Shown: positions 18,101-26,492, counted from the first letter of the stretch. The stretch is DNA of 64,000 bases from Paenibacillus radicis (ex Xue et al. 2023) (GCF_024722015.1 NZ_JANQBD010000035.1:18075-82074), one strand, 5' to 3'. The notes: generated from the sequence alone by a model not told the origin. Translations and numbers: made by a program.

Positions 18101-18854
18101 TGAGCTGATTAAACATGACGATGTAGATATTACGGCTGTCGGCTATGGGAAAGAGGCGCTCCACGAGTTAAATGCAGGACATTTTGACTGTATGGTATTA
18201 GATCTGGAATTGGCTGATATGTCCGGATTCGAGCTGTTGGACCAGATACGCAATATAGACAATTTGCACACTCTGCCGATCATTATTTTTACCGGTAAAG
18301 ATCTTGATTCGAATCAAGAGCGTGAGCTCCGTAAGTATGCAGAGAGCATTATCGTCAAAAATGTAAAATCGCAAGAGCGGTTATACGCGGAAATTACTTT
18401 ATATCTTCACCGTGTAGAGGCGCAATTGCCTGAGGATCGGCGAATGCTGCTGAAAAACCTGCAAAATGGTGAGGATGTGTTCGAAGGAAAGCATATTATG
18501 CTGGTCGAGGATGATATTCGGAACGTATTTGCACTGACCAATGTGCTTGAGCAGCACAATTTAAAGGTGACCTATGCCGAGAACGGGCGCGAAGCTTTGA
18601 AAGTATTGGAGATGCATCCGGATATTGATTTAATGCTGATGGATATTATGATGCCTGAAATGGACGGCTACGAAGCCATGAAGCATATACGCAGCAATCC
18701 TGAGTACAAGCAGCTGCCTATTATTGCATTAACAGCCAAAGCTATGAAAGAGGACCGGCAAAAGTGCATGGACGCAGGAGCATCCGATTACATCAGCAAA
18801 CCTATTAATACGGACAAGCTGCTTTCACTGTTAAAGGTTTGGTTATATAAGTAA
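15183..18854 (+). CDS. CHASE3-HAMP-GAF hybrid histidine kinase with three receiver domains
   Basis: 1223-residue sensor. Membrane helix 1 is at about 12-33, a CHASE3 domain follows to about 185 (TGQRGYIITGE signature), helix 2 at about 191-213, HAMP to about 265, GAF at about 280-420, then a Gln/Glu-rich coiled coil to about 535. The phospho-accepting His is in SHELRTPLNS (H543), with ATPase boxes VTDSGIGIPEDKR and GGTGLGLTISREL. Three receivers follow, with phospho-acceptor Asp at D885 (LDIHLPVMDG), D1007 (LDLELADMSG) and D1154 (MDIMMPEMDG). GAGGAGA precedes the ATG. CheR follows 14 bp downstream. The triple receiver suggests an internal phosphorelay or several outputs; no DNA-binding output is present. 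Confidence 0.95.
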   Translation: MLKNRKWNIGSKIALGYFLVILCMGMSIFFLMDRIYALQKEVSFITDHDLAVHTLSNQIEKHVLDMETGQRGYIITGESQYLEPYNDGKSKWLQSYNELYKLLTDNRAQLKALEAIKTNIETWIAASGDKIIPLRNENKMVEILQYYKTDPGKKYMDLMRNQWNTFRSVEKELTTARVADLEANNTELQTTMYLLALLAVILSVMGGTLVSRSIVHTIKQVVSALQKIASSEGDLNTFIEVKTNDEVRELADAANTLLESVRKQDWLKTGIAEVASMNQGVNNITELGSLFIGKLASILDASYGAFYLRTGRGEFQRLTKIASYAGDGGETIGKPGLRMGEGLVGQAALENRMFLLQDIPDSYIRISSSLGHAAPKNILITPIEYEGKVEAVVELASLQPFNELHQELLRQIRCSFGIAVNSVLGRMEIDRLLAESQAFTEELQTQSEELQAQSEELLSQQEEMKASNDSLKKSEERLQRQQEDLEKVNVELSKRSYQLEAQVRFTEEVNSEIERQREALQKQTEELSAMSQYKSEFLANMSHELRTPLNSMLILSQFLGENKDGNLSSEQVEFANTIHASGGDLLRLIDEILDLSKVEAGKLDLNVDITVIEEISEQMRRSFQPVAAKRALQFRIEAEPEVPSFFYTDSHRLMQILKNFLSNAFKFTEKGQIVLRIYSTEYAFSHKLGGGKQAAIAFAVTDSGIGIPEDKRAMIFEAFQQVDGTTSRKYGGTGLGLTISRELAQILGAEIDVESQEGQGSTFTLYMPAITAPDEFIPNMMDEIAAAAEPAVAGIGSGVPHISEIIIPQLVLSDPKLLTPGEVKDDRDSIGNGDRLMLIVEDDVSFAQFILDMARSRGFKGLVATQGDKGLALAYAYKPDMIMLDIHLPVMDGWTVLDLLKQNPDTRHIPVHVLSVADEPQQSLVSGAMAYLKKPISKEMLVEAFEKVEDILNRTPKRLLIVEDNIPLRKSLVELIKHDDVDITAVGYGKEALHELNAGHFDCMVLDLELADMSGFELLDQIRNIDNLHTLPIIIFTGKDLDSNQERELRKYAESIIVKNVKSQERLYAEITLYLHRVEAQLPEDRRMLLKNLQNGEDVFEGKHIMLVEDDIRNVFALTNVLEQHNLKVTYAENGREALKVLEMHPDIDLMLMDIMMPEMDGYEAMKHIRSNPEYKQLPIIALTAKAMKEDRQKCMDAGASDYISKPINTDKLLSLLKVWLYK

Positions 18855-18868
18855 CGGGGGTGAAGGCT

Positions 18869-19741
18869 GTGTCCGATTTCTTAAGCGATCTGCATAGCGC
18901 TAAGGACCTGATTGATGAAGAGAGGCAAAAAATTGAGATCGAGCTGCTGCTGGAAGGCATTTATCGAATGTATGGCAATGATTTCCGAGACTATGCTTAT
19001 GATTCCATATGCAGGCGAATCACGCATGCTACGAAACAGCAGGGTTTATCCACTATAACCGCGCTGCTGGAACGGGTACTCCATGATCCGGATTCGATGG
19101 AACTGCTGCTGCGCAACTTGACGATTAATGTTACCGAGATGTTTAGAACACCATCCTTGTTCAAGAAATTCCGAACCAAAGTAGTGCCCTATCTTCATAC
19201 GTATCCGTCTATCCGGATATGGCATGCCGGCTGCTCCACTGGAGAGGAAGTGCTCTCTATGGCCATTTTGCTTCAAGAGGAAGGGTTGTACGAAAAGACA
19301 CGGATATATGCGACGGATATCGACCAAGAGGCATTGGAGCAGGCGCAGTCAGGCAGAGTATTGATCGGCAGCATGCAGCAATACACAAACAACTATATGA
19401 TGTCAGGCGGTAAAGCCTCATTCTCCGATTATTATACGGTTAGCTCAGGGGATGGCAATAAAATAACTTTTAATCCTTCACTTCTGGAGCAAGTTATTTT
19501 TGCCGGGCATAATCTGGTAACAGATCAATCCTTCAATGAATTTCATGTTATCTTTTGCCGGAATGTGATGATTTATTTCAATCGAAATTTGCAGAAGCGG
19601 GTTCACAGCCTGTTCCATGAAAGCCTAGCCCAATTCGGAGTTCTTGCTATCGGAGAACGTGAGACGATTCGGTTCAGTGGCTTCGAGCAGTACTACGAGC
19701 AAATAAGCGAAACCGAAAGACTGTACAGAAAGATTAAATAA
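18869..19741 (+). CDS. CheR-type protein-glutamate methyltransferase
   Basis: 290-residue SAM-dependent methyltransferase that esterifies glutamates of chemoreceptors or related coiled coils. GTG 18869 is preferred because GGGGGTGA (18856-18863) lies 5 nt upstream; a GTG at 18860 falls inside that site. The N-terminal helical domain contains RRITHATKQQG and LLRNLTINVTEMFR, and the SAM site is WHAGCSTGEEVLSMA; IFCRNVMIYFN is the usual C-terminal signature. It is co-transcribed with the CHASE3 triple-receiver kinase and no cheB, cheA or cheW is adjacent, so it may serve that kinase rather than flagellar chemotaxis. Confidence 0.93.
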   Translation: MSDFLSDLHSAKDLIDEERQKIEIELLLEGIYRMYGNDFRDYAYDSICRRITHATKQQGLSTITALLERVLHDPDSMELLLRNLTINVTEMFRTPSLFKKFRTKVVPYLHTYPSIRIWHAGCSTGEEVLSMAILLQEEGLYEKTRIYATDIDQEALEQAQSGRVLIGSMQQYTNNYMMSGGKASFSDYYTVSSGDGNKITFNPSLLEQVIFAGHNLVTDQSFNEFHVIFCRNVMIYFNRNLQKRVHSLFHESLAQFGVLAIGERETIRFSGFEQYYEQISETERLYRKIK

Positions 19742-19751
19742 AATATGCCCG

Positions 19752-19808
19752 AACAAAGACCTTCAAGCCCTTTATTTTCAAGGGTAATGAGGGTCTTTGT
19801 TGTTATTT
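19752..19808 (+). terminator. Rho-independent terminator after cheR
   Basis: AACAAAGACC pairs with GGTCTTTGTT over a nested CCCTT/AAGGG hairpin, followed by GTTATTT. Confidence 0.85.
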
Positions 19809-19871
19809 CCTATGTTTGGATATAATCCTAAGCTGGTTAATGTCATGTTAAGACGGATGGGAGGCGGAGTT

Positions 19872-21620
19872 ATGCTGCTGGAATGCTTTTACCACGTAGC
19901 TCAAAGCAATTGGGCGTATGCGTATGATAAAGAAACGATCCATTTGAGATTTAGAACAAAACGGGATGATGTGGAAGAGGTAGTGGTGGAAACGGGAGAC
20001 AAATACGACTGGGAGCGTACATATTCAGAGTACCCGATGGTAAAAACCGCTGCGGACGGAATGTTTGATTATTGGGAAGTCCCGGTCAAACCGGAATATG
20101 GGCGTGTCTCCTACTGCTTTCGGTTGAGAGCCGGCTCGGAAACCGTTTGGATGACCGAGAACGATATTGCTCATGACCGCCCATTCCCGGCAGGGGGTTA
20201 TTATGACTTCCCCTATATTCATGAGATAGATTTGAATATGGTACCCGAATGGGCTAAATCCGCTGTTTTTTATCAAATATTCCCTGACCGATTCTGCAAC
20301 GGAGATCCCTCCAATGATCCTGAAGGCACAGCTCCTTGGGGCGAGCAGCCAACTTGGGAAAACTCATTTGGGGGCGATTTGCAAGGGATCATAGATAAAT
20401 TGGATTATTTGACCGATCTTGGTATCAATGCCATTTATTTAACCCCAGTGTTTGACGCGCCTTCCAACCATAAGTACGATACTGTCGACTATAAAAAGGT
20501 TGATCCATCCTTCGGTGACAACGAGCTGTTGCGTAGGCTGGTCGATGCTTGCCATAGTAAAAATATTCGTGTAATGCTGGATGCGGTGTTCAATCATTGC
20601 AGCGAGCAGTTCCCGCCATTTCAAGATGTGCTGAAGCATGGGGAAAAATCTAAATATGCGGATTGGTTTCATATAGACAGCTATCCTCTAGAGGTTAAGG
20701 AAGGCCTTCCCAACTATGACACGTTTGGCTTTTTCGGCAACATGCCTAAGCTGAATACGGCCAATCCGAAGGTAAAGCATTATTTGCTGGATGTAGCCGA
20801 ATTTTGGATTAAGGAAATGGGTATTGACGGATGGAGACTGGATGTAGCTAATGAGGTTGATCACCATTTTTGGAGGAATTTCCGCAAGGTGGTTAAAGCG
20901 GCTAACCCGGATGCCTATATTGTAGGAGAAGTATGGAATGATTCTTTGAAATGGGTGCTGGGCGACCAATTTGACTCCGTCATGAATTATCCTTTCTCCA
21001 ATAAATTATTGGAATTTTTCTCACAATCCAGTATGGACGGCTTTACGTTTGCGAACAGTATGGGAGGGCTCTTAATGCGGTATCCCCAGCAAACGAATGA
21101 GGTCATCTTTAATTTACTATGCAGCCATGATACCCCCAGGGTGATGTCCCGAGTAGCAGAGGATAAACGTCGGTTAAAGCTGTGCGTTGTCTTTCTGCTT
21201 ACATATATGGGTACACCTTGTATCTTTTATGGGGATGAAATAGGACTTACTGGAGACAATGACCCGGATTGCCGCAAATGCATGGAATGGGATCCCGAGA
21301 AACAGGACCGTGAGCTTTATGATTTCTATAAACTGCTAATTGGGCTGCGCCGCGGGAACGAGGTTTTGGTAAATGGAGCTTTCCGGTTTCTGAAGGCGGA
21401 CCGCGGCGATCAAAGGATCATTTATGAGCGGATAGGCAGTGGGGAGCATTTTACGGTATGGATGAACAATACGGAGGAAGCAACACTGCTGTCTCACCCG
21501 ATGGACACAGAAGATTGGTGCGATGCGCTAACCGGTGAGGAAGTCCGTCCCGTGGACGGCATGATGAATATTGAGTTGGAGGGGTTCGGCTACCGTATTT
21601 TGCGGCGCAGCTTGGACTAA
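19872..21620 (+). CDS. Neopullulanase/cyclomaltodextrinase-type alpha-glucan hydrolase (GH13)
   Basis: 582-residue cytoplasmic GH13 enzyme that hydrolyses maltodextrins, cyclodextrins or pullulan. ATG 19872 follows GGGAGGCGGAG and gives the family's usual beginning (MLLECFYHVAQSNWAYAYD); longer reading would start inside the preceding terminator. The N-terminal beta-domain (1-120) is the CBM34-type dimerisation module. Catalytic residues are the nucleophile D324 (GWRLDVANE), acid/base E353 (GEVWND) and D420 (SHDTPR). The DAVFNH motif is also present. No signal peptide. No transporter or regulator is adjacent. Confidence 0.95.
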   Translation: MLLECFYHVAQSNWAYAYDKETIHLRFRTKRDDVEEVVVETGDKYDWERTYSEYPMVKTAADGMFDYWEVPVKPEYGRVSYCFRLRAGSETVWMTENDIAHDRPFPAGGYYDFPYIHEIDLNMVPEWAKSAVFYQIFPDRFCNGDPSNDPEGTAPWGEQPTWENSFGGDLQGIIDKLDYLTDLGINAIYLTPVFDAPSNHKYDTVDYKKVDPSFGDNELLRRLVDACHSKNIRVMLDAVFNHCSEQFPPFQDVLKHGEKSKYADWFHIDSYPLEVKEGLPNYDTFGFFGNMPKLNTANPKVKHYLLDVAEFWIKEMGIDGWRLDVANEVDHHFWRNFRKVVKAANPDAYIVGEVWNDSLKWVLGDQFDSVMNYPFSNKLLEFFSQSSMDGFTFANSMGGLLMRYPQQTNEVIFNLLCSHDTPRVMSRVAEDKRRLKLCVVFLLTYMGTPCIFYGDEIGLTGDNDPDCRKCMEWDPEKQDRELYDFYKLLIGLRRGNEVLVNGAFRFLKADRGDQRIIYERIGSGEHFTVWMNNTEEATLLSHPMDTEDWCDALTGEEVRPVDGMMNIELEGFGYRILRRSLD

Positions 21621-21684
21621 GTCCTTAATCGGATTGATTTGTAAAAGAAAAGCCGGATAACCTTTTGAATAAGGAGGGATGTTA

Positions 21685-22260
21685 ATGTTAGAGAAATCAT
21701 TGAGCGAGGAGCAGGACAAGCATGACTTTCAGGAGAAGCTCGTAGATGAGCTGGAGAGCGAGAATGTACAACCGCTTAATGCTGAACAGTTAAAACGCGT
21801 CACTGATATGGTTAATGACTATAAAGGGCGCATTAAGACACATTTAATTGAGCAGCAGGAAAAACGAAGCAAGTGGTCAGAACGTCTGGCTGATCAAATT
21901 GCTTGCTTTGGCGGCAGTTGGGCATTTATCGTTTATTTTTCTGTGTTCTTGGCCCTTTGGATGATTTGGAATTTGGTTGTTATTCCTCTAAGATTCGATG
22001 ATCCTCCGTTTATTTTACTTAATTTATTTTTGTCGACTTTATCCGCCTTTCAAGCCCCTGTTATTTTGATGAGTCAGAATCGGCAGGCAGCTCGAGACAA
22101 GCAGGAATCCGTATTAAGCTTCGCTATCAATTATCAGGCTGAGAAAGAAAACATTGATATTCAAAAACGACTGGACCGTATTGAGCGGCATTTAGACAAA
22201 TTGGTGGGCAGACTCGAACCAGAAAAACAAGGGGACTGCAAGCAATCCGGTAATTTTTAA
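21685..22260 (+). CDS. DUF1003 membrane protein
   Basis: 191 residues. AAGGAGGG ends at 21678, so ATG 21685 (6 nt away) is preferred over ATG 21679, which touches the site. A charged N-terminal helical region (1-65) is followed by the DUF1003 signature: LADQIACFGGSWAFI, two membrane helices (about 74-95 and 108-127) and APVILMSQNRQAARDK. A basic/acidic coiled tail ends the protein. Function is unknown across the family. It lies between neopullulanase and glgC, but spacing (64 bp and 150 bp) does not prove an operon. Confidence 0.9.
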   Translation: MLEKSLSEEQDKHDFQEKLVDELESENVQPLNAEQLKRVTDMVNDYKGRIKTHLIEQQEKRSKWSERLADQIACFGGSWAFIVYFSVFLALWMIWNLVVIPLRFDDPPFILLNLFLSTLSAFQAPVILMSQNRQAARDKQESVLSFAINYQAEKENIDIQKRLDRIERHLDKLVGRLEPEKQGDCKQSGNF

Positions 22261-22410
22261 AGAAATGAGCAATAATTAACCAATTATATTGCGCCTCTTG
22301 AAGATGTAATCAATGGTAGGAACTGCCATCCGGGAAAAGGAAAATGTTTCAAAATCGGGCTTGTACGTTTAATAAAACCATACAAACGGACAATGGGAGG
22401 CAGATTCTAA

Positions 22411-23640
22411 ATGACAAAAAAGGATTGTATTGCCATGCTTCTGGCTGGTGGAGAAGGTCGAAGATTATCCCCGTTTACTAAAAAACTGGCAAAGCCCGCC
22501 GTACCTTTCGGCGGCCAATACCGTATTATAGATTTTCCTTTAAGTAATTGCGCTAATTCGGGTATTCAAACTGTTGGAGTTTTGACCCAATATGAGTCAG
22601 AATCGCTGCACCGACATATCGGCAGTGGTGAGCCTTGGGGACTCAATAGGGAGAAGCAGGAAGGGGTATCCTTATTATCGCCTCTGACTACAGGTACGAA
22701 TTGTTATACCGGCACAGCGGATGCGATCTATAAAAATATTAATTTTATCGATCAACATAATCCTGAGCATGTATTAATTTTATCCGGTGATCATATTTAT
22801 TCAATGGACTACCGCTCTATCTTGGAGGCTCATAAACAGCATGAAGCGGATGCAACGCTTTCTGTTATGGAGGTTCCTTGGGCGGAGACTCACCGTTTTG
22901 GTATTATGAATACTGATGAAACTTTGCGGATCACTGAATTCAAGGAAAAACCAACCAAAACAACCAGCAACCTTGCTTCGATGGGTATTTATATATTTCG
23001 TTGGTCCTATTTACGGGAACAGCTTATAGAGGATGCCCGGAATCCTCGTTCCAGTCATGATTTTGGCAAGGATCTAATCCCCCGAATGCTGCAGCTTCAA
23101 GGAAAGCTTTATGCTTATGAATTCGAAGGGTACTGGCGTGATGTAGGTACAGTTAAAAGCTTGTGGGAAGCCCATATGGATTTACTTGGTGGACAGGCAG
23201 TAGATCTTCAGCCGATGGTCTGGCCAACCTATAGTCGCTCGCAGCATGCTGACGGATTGCTCTCCGTATTTCCGCAAAAGGATATTGTGGAGTCCTTGGC
23301 ACATCGCAGCAGCGAAATCCATGGCAGCTTATACCGTACCGTACTATTCGCCGGTGTGAGGATAGGTGCAGGAAGCCAGATTCACGACAGTGTGCTGATG
23401 CCCAACGTATTAGTAGGTCGTGGTGTAACCATCTCTCATGCCATAATTGGAGAAGGTGCGGTTATTGAAGACGGTGCAGTTATCGAAGGCCATGAAGATG
23501 AAATCGCCGTTGTTGCTCCGAATGCTTTAGTGGCGCATCGCCCATATATGGATTCTTCCGAGGCGGAGAACGCGAATTCGCTCCATGCGTCCTATGATTC
23601 CCGTCAGCAATGGGCTATGCTGCACGGTTACAGCAATTAG
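22411..23640 (+). CDS. glgC: Glucose-1-phosphate adenylyltransferase
   Basis: 409-residue enzyme making ADP-glucose from glucose-1-phosphate and ATP, the committed step of bacterial glycogen synthesis. The nucleotidyltransferase motif is LLAGGEGRRLSPFTKKLAKP (10-29); further landmarks are PFGGQYRIIDFPLSNC, SGDHIYSMDY and EFEGYWRDVGT. The C-terminal third is a left-handed beta-helix of hexapeptide type. GGGAGG precedes the ATG. It is followed 26 bp later by an SDR gene, not by glgD, glgA or glgP, so glycogen genes are scattered in this genome. Confidence 0.96.
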   Translation: MTKKDCIAMLLAGGEGRRLSPFTKKLAKPAVPFGGQYRIIDFPLSNCANSGIQTVGVLTQYESESLHRHIGSGEPWGLNREKQEGVSLLSPLTTGTNCYTGTADAIYKNINFIDQHNPEHVLILSGDHIYSMDYRSILEAHKQHEADATLSVMEVPWAETHRFGIMNTDETLRITEFKEKPTKTTSNLASMGIYIFRWSYLREQLIEDARNPRSSHDFGKDLIPRMLQLQGKLYAYEFEGYWRDVGTVKSLWEAHMDLLGGQAVDLQPMVWPTYSRSQHADGLLSVFPQKDIVESLAHRSSEIHGSLYRTVLFAGVRIGAGSQIHDSVLMPNVLVGRGVTISHAIIGEGAVIEDGAVIEGHEDEIAVVAPNALVAHRPYMDSSEAENANSLHASYDSRQQWAMLHGYSN

Positions 23641-23665
23641 CTAGCTGTTAAGGGAGGTTCTGGAT

Positions 23666-24484
23666 ATGGGAGAAGGAGAAGCGACTAAGGAACAGATTCA
23701 GCAGCGGCTGCAAGGCAAAGTAGCCCTTGTAACTGGAGGAGGCTCCGGTATAGGGAAAGCATCGGCACTGCTGTATGCCAGGCATGGAGCTAAGGTTTGC
23801 GTCCTGGACCGGGGACTGGATTCCGTCAAAGAGGTTCAAGAGGAAATCACGCTTGCGGGCGGCGAAGCCTATGCCATCAATGCCGATATATCGCGTCCGG
23901 AGGAAATGCAGCATGCAATGGATAGGGCTGTGCAGCATTACGGGCGGCTGGATATTGTGTTTGCTAACGCCGGTATCAATGGCGTTCTGAATGCCATTGA
24001 GCACATGAGTGTGCAAGATTGGGAACAGACGGTAGACATTAATTTGAAGGGAACCTTCCTGACGGTTAAATATGCGATTCCTTATCTCAAGAAGCAGGGA
24101 GGGAGCATAATTATAACCAGCTCCATTAATGGAAACCGCGTATTTTCCAATTTCGGCTTCAGTACCTACAGCACAACCAAAGCGGCGCAGGTTGCTTTTA
24201 TGAAGATGGCTGCCCTGGAGCTGGCTCGATACCGAATACGCGTCAACGCCATTTGCCCGGGGGCCATCCATACCCGTATTGGTGATAATACTCATTTCAT
24301 GCCTGAGGTGGATGAAATCCGTATTGCCGTTGAGTTTCCGGAAGGGGATCATCCGCTGGAACGAAATCCCGGATCGGCAGAGCAAGTAGCTGATTTGGCG
24401 CTGTTCCTCGCTTCTAATGAATCGTCTCATATCTCCGGTACTGAAATTTATATTGACGGTGCGGAATCGCTCCTGCGAGGATAG
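23666..24484 (+). CDS. Short-chain dehydrogenase/reductase
   Basis: 272-residue classical SDR oxidoreductase using NAD(P). The cofactor loop is TGGGSGIG (23-30), with an Asp (VLDRG) after strand beta-2 that favours NAD. NNAG is replaced by FANAGI, the catalytic Ser is in ITSSING, and the Tyr-Lys pair is YSTTK (Y168, K172). PGAIHTRI and an ISGTEIYIDGAESLL end match glucose/3-oxoacyl reductase-like SDRs. AGGGAGG precedes the ATG at 23666. Close spacing behind glgC suggests co-transcription; the substrate is unknown. Confidence 0.93.
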   Translation: MGEGEATKEQIQQRLQGKVALVTGGGSGIGKASALLYARHGAKVCVLDRGLDSVKEVQEEITLAGGEAYAINADISRPEEMQHAMDRAVQHYGRLDIVFANAGINGVLNAIEHMSVQDWEQTVDINLKGTFLTVKYAIPYLKKQGGSIIITSSINGNRVFSNFGFSTYSTTKAAQVAFMKMAALELARYRIRVNAICPGAIHTRIGDNTHFMPEVDEIRIAVEFPEGDHPLERNPGSAEQVADLALFLASNESSHISGTEIYIDGAESLLRG

Positions 24485-24510
24485 CTTCAAATTGGCATTA
24501 TATAAATTAT

Positions 24511-24564
24511 AAAGTCCCTAATGTATACAATCTTATGGATTGCATGCGTTAGGGACTTTTTCTC
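24511..24564. terminator. Bidirectional terminator between convergent genes
   Basis: AAAGTCCCTAA pairs with TTAGGGACTTT, followed by TTCTC on the plus strand; it also faces the small minus-strand gene at 24610-24831. Confidence 0.85.
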
Positions 24565-24609
24565 ATCATGGAGAGGTAGAACTGCCGTTTATCTTGAAGA
24601 ATAAGGTAG

Positions 24610-24831
24610 CTAAGGCATACCCTCATGGTCATTTTCTGCAAACGAAGCCGGGCTTGTTTCCTGTTCTTCGGCGGTTTCTTCCGTGGAAGGCATATCCTTT
24701 TTGCCGTAAAAAGAGCGGACACGGAGACCTTTAAGAGTAGAACTCATCTCAAAGAGCTTTTTGATTGCTCCTTCTTTGCTCATTGGCCCGTGAAGTATTT
24801 TTTTCTTATAAACAATGTAGTACTCATTCAT
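24610..24831 (-). CDS. Small hypothetical protein
   Basis: 73 residues. The start is well supported: AAGGAGG lies 7 nt upstream of ATG 24831 on the minus strand. The sequence begins MNEYYIVYKKKILHGPMSK, a basic, beta-prone segment, followed by a helix (EGAIKKLFEM), a basic patch with SFYGKKD, and an acidic disordered tail. The LHGP phrase after an aromatic strand resembles the GYF_2 fold, but this is too short a match to assign. No Cys, no membrane segment. It shares the bidirectional terminator with the SDR gene. Confidence 0.7.
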   Translation of the reverse strand: MNEYYIVYKKKILHGPMSKEGAIKKLFEMSSTLKGLRVRSFYGKKDMPSTEETAEEQETSPASFAENDHEGMP

Positions 24832-24879
24832 ATAACTTCCTCCTTGTGAAACGTAAAACCCATTTATGAGTGATTACGT

Positions 24880-24906
24880 AAAAAGCTGCCGCTTGGATCA
24901 CTTTTT
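24880..24906 (+). repeat. Possible remnant of the dispersed element
   Basis: AAAAGCTGCCGCTT (24881-24894) is identical to 14 nt of the core of copy A (9809-9916). Here the arms AAAAAG and CTTTTT close a much shorter hairpin and the rest of the core is missing. It could be a decayed copy or coincidence. Confidence 0.25.
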
Positions 24907-24930
24907 TTAATATAGTTACTTAATAAGCTG

Positions 24931-24939
24931 TGATACAAT
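24931..24939 (+). promoter_or_regulatory. Extended -10 upstream of the transporter gene
   Basis: TGATACAAT matches TGnTATAAT with one mismatch; the coding start is 120 nt downstream. No clear -35. Confidence 0.3.
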
Positions 24940-25059
24940 AAAAATATCGTTTTATAGCGGATTTTGAACTAATATGTAAGAAGATATTGAGATTAGCGCA
25001 CTTAAAAAAGGCCATTCAAGCTGACGGGCTTTGCCGCTTAATGAGGAGTAACTAACAGC

Positions 25060-25947
25060 ATGGGATACTTTCTACTTTTTCTTGCCATTTTATCATGGAG
25101 CTTTGTAGGGATACTAGTCAAAACAGCAGGAATAATGGTTGATAGCGCTACGATTACATTTGCCCGGTTTTCGCTGGGCATTGTTTTTTTGGGCCTTTTG
25201 CTTTTTTGGAGAGATAAGAAGCTGCGGATTCGTCTGAATCACAAATGGATTTGGATTGGAGCGCTGGGTAAGTGCTGCAATTATTATTTTGAGAACCTCG
25301 CTTTGTCGAGCGGGTATTCGTATGGGAATATACTAATCGGTCCGATCCAAACGGTTATTTTACTGCTGCTCTCCGCCTTTTATTTTAAGGAGCATGTTTC
25401 CAAACGGGGTTGGGCCGCTGCTGCCATCTGTATAATCGGAGTGTTGTTTATTAGCTGGAACGGTCAACCGGTTGGTCAAATAGTGTCAGGCAGTGGCTTC
25501 ACCACCTTATTATTTGTCCTTTCCGCTGTAGGGACGTCCTTCCACGTCCTCAGTCAAAAAGTATTGATTCAGTCGATGGACTCTGAAAACATGAATTTCT
25601 CGGTCTTTTTCTGGTGCTCTCTGCTCATGGCTTTGCCGCTGCCTTTCCAAGCCCATGCAACCGGCCCGTTCAGTCTATGGGGTTTAGGAGCATTAGTTTT
25701 ATTGGGATTGATTACCGGGCTTAGCTTCAATTGGTATGCCAAGGCTATGAAAAGGGTGAGCTTTGCCGTACTTATTCTGGTCGGGAACAGCAGTGTGCTG
25801 TTTTCGATTCTATGGTCCTACCTGTTCTTCCGTGAACCGATCTCGATATACATTATAAGCGGAGCGGCACTATTCATCGGCGGATTACTGCTCCTCAACT
25901 GGCCCTTAAAGCATGCGAAGCTGCGAAAATCATCGACTCAGGCTTAG
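25060..25947 (+). CDS. EamA/DMT-family transporter
   Basis: 295-residue integral membrane protein with ten predicted helices arranged as two EamA repeats (about 3-130 and 150-285). Landmarks are the opening FLAILSWSFVGILVKTAG, ALSSGYSYGNILIGPIQTVILLL at the end of repeat 1, and SVLFSILWSYLFFREPISI in repeat 2. The family exports or imports amino acids, nucleosides or metabolites, and the substrate cannot be predicted. GAGGAG is 11 nt before the ATG. The glycosylase gene starts 23 bp after its stop, so the two probably share a transcript. Confidence 0.92.
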   Translation: MGYFLLFLAILSWSFVGILVKTAGIMVDSATITFARFSLGIVFLGLLLFWRDKKLRIRLNHKWIWIGALGKCCNYYFENLALSSGYSYGNILIGPIQTVILLLLSAFYFKEHVSKRGWAAAAICIIGVLFISWNGQPVGQIVSGSGFTTLLFVLSAVGTSFHVLSQKVLIQSMDSENMNFSVFFWCSLLMALPLPFQAHATGPFSLWGLGALVLLGLITGLSFNWYAKAMKRVSFAVLILVGNSSVLFSILWSYLFFREPISIYIISGAALFIGGLLLLNWPLKHAKLRKSSTQA

Positions 25948-25970
25948 CCCGGATATTAGGAGGGATTGGA

Positions 25971-26492
25971 ATGACCGACAAAGAAGTTCGTCTGCAAGGG
26001 CTGCCCCCAGTCGTGAACGAAGCTTGTAAAACGCTTGTGCTGGGATCGATGCCAGGGGCGTTGTCTTTGAGCAAGCAGGAATATTACGGACATCCCCGCA
26101 ATCATTTCTGGCCGTTGATATACAAGCTATACGGAGGCGGAGCCTCGCCAAATGACCAATATGGCGAACGTTTGGCCTTTGTATTGAAACACAAGATTGC
26201 ACTGTGGGATGTGCTGGGGACATGCGTGAGAGAAGGCAGTTTAGACGCGGATATTCGAGAGCCTGAGGAAAATGATTTTGCAGCATTTTTTCGTGACTAT
26301 CCGGCCGTGGAGAGGGTATTTTTCAATGGTCAGGCAGCGGAACAGCTATATCGCAAGCGTGTTTTGCCTGGGCTTCAGGAAATAGGTCTGGGCAAGGAGC
26401 TGCGCTATCGTACATTTCCTTCTTCGAGTCCAGCTAGAACGATGACGTTGGACGCCAAGCTGGCCATCTGGTGTGAGCTTGCTGATAATTAG
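25971..26492 (+). CDS. DNA-deoxyinosine glycosylase (uracil-DNA glycosylase superfamily, family 6)
   Basis: 173-residue DNA repair enzyme. Residues 22-48 carry the family-6 signature: VLGSMPGALSLSKQEYYGHP followed by RNHFWPLI. The Asn (N44) takes the place of catalytic Asn/Asp residues seen in this group, which removes hypoxanthine, the deamination product of adenine. The second motif is PSSSPARTMT (about 150-159). GGAGGGA precedes the ATG by 6 nt. Length is normal. A terminator follows. Confidence 0.88.
   Translation: MTDKEVRLQGLPPVVNEACKTLVLGSMPGALSLSKQEYYGHPRNHFWPLIYKLYGGGASPNDQYGERLAFVLKHKIALWDVLGTCVREGSLDADIREPEENDFAAFFRDYPAVERVFFNGQAAEQLYRKRVLPGLQEIGLGKELRYRTFPSSSPARTMTLDAKLAIWCELADN

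Noticed and set aside
23648..24490. 280-codon frame antisense to the SDR gene
   Set aside because: The plus strand encodes a complete SDR with all motifs; the antisense frame has no start signal.
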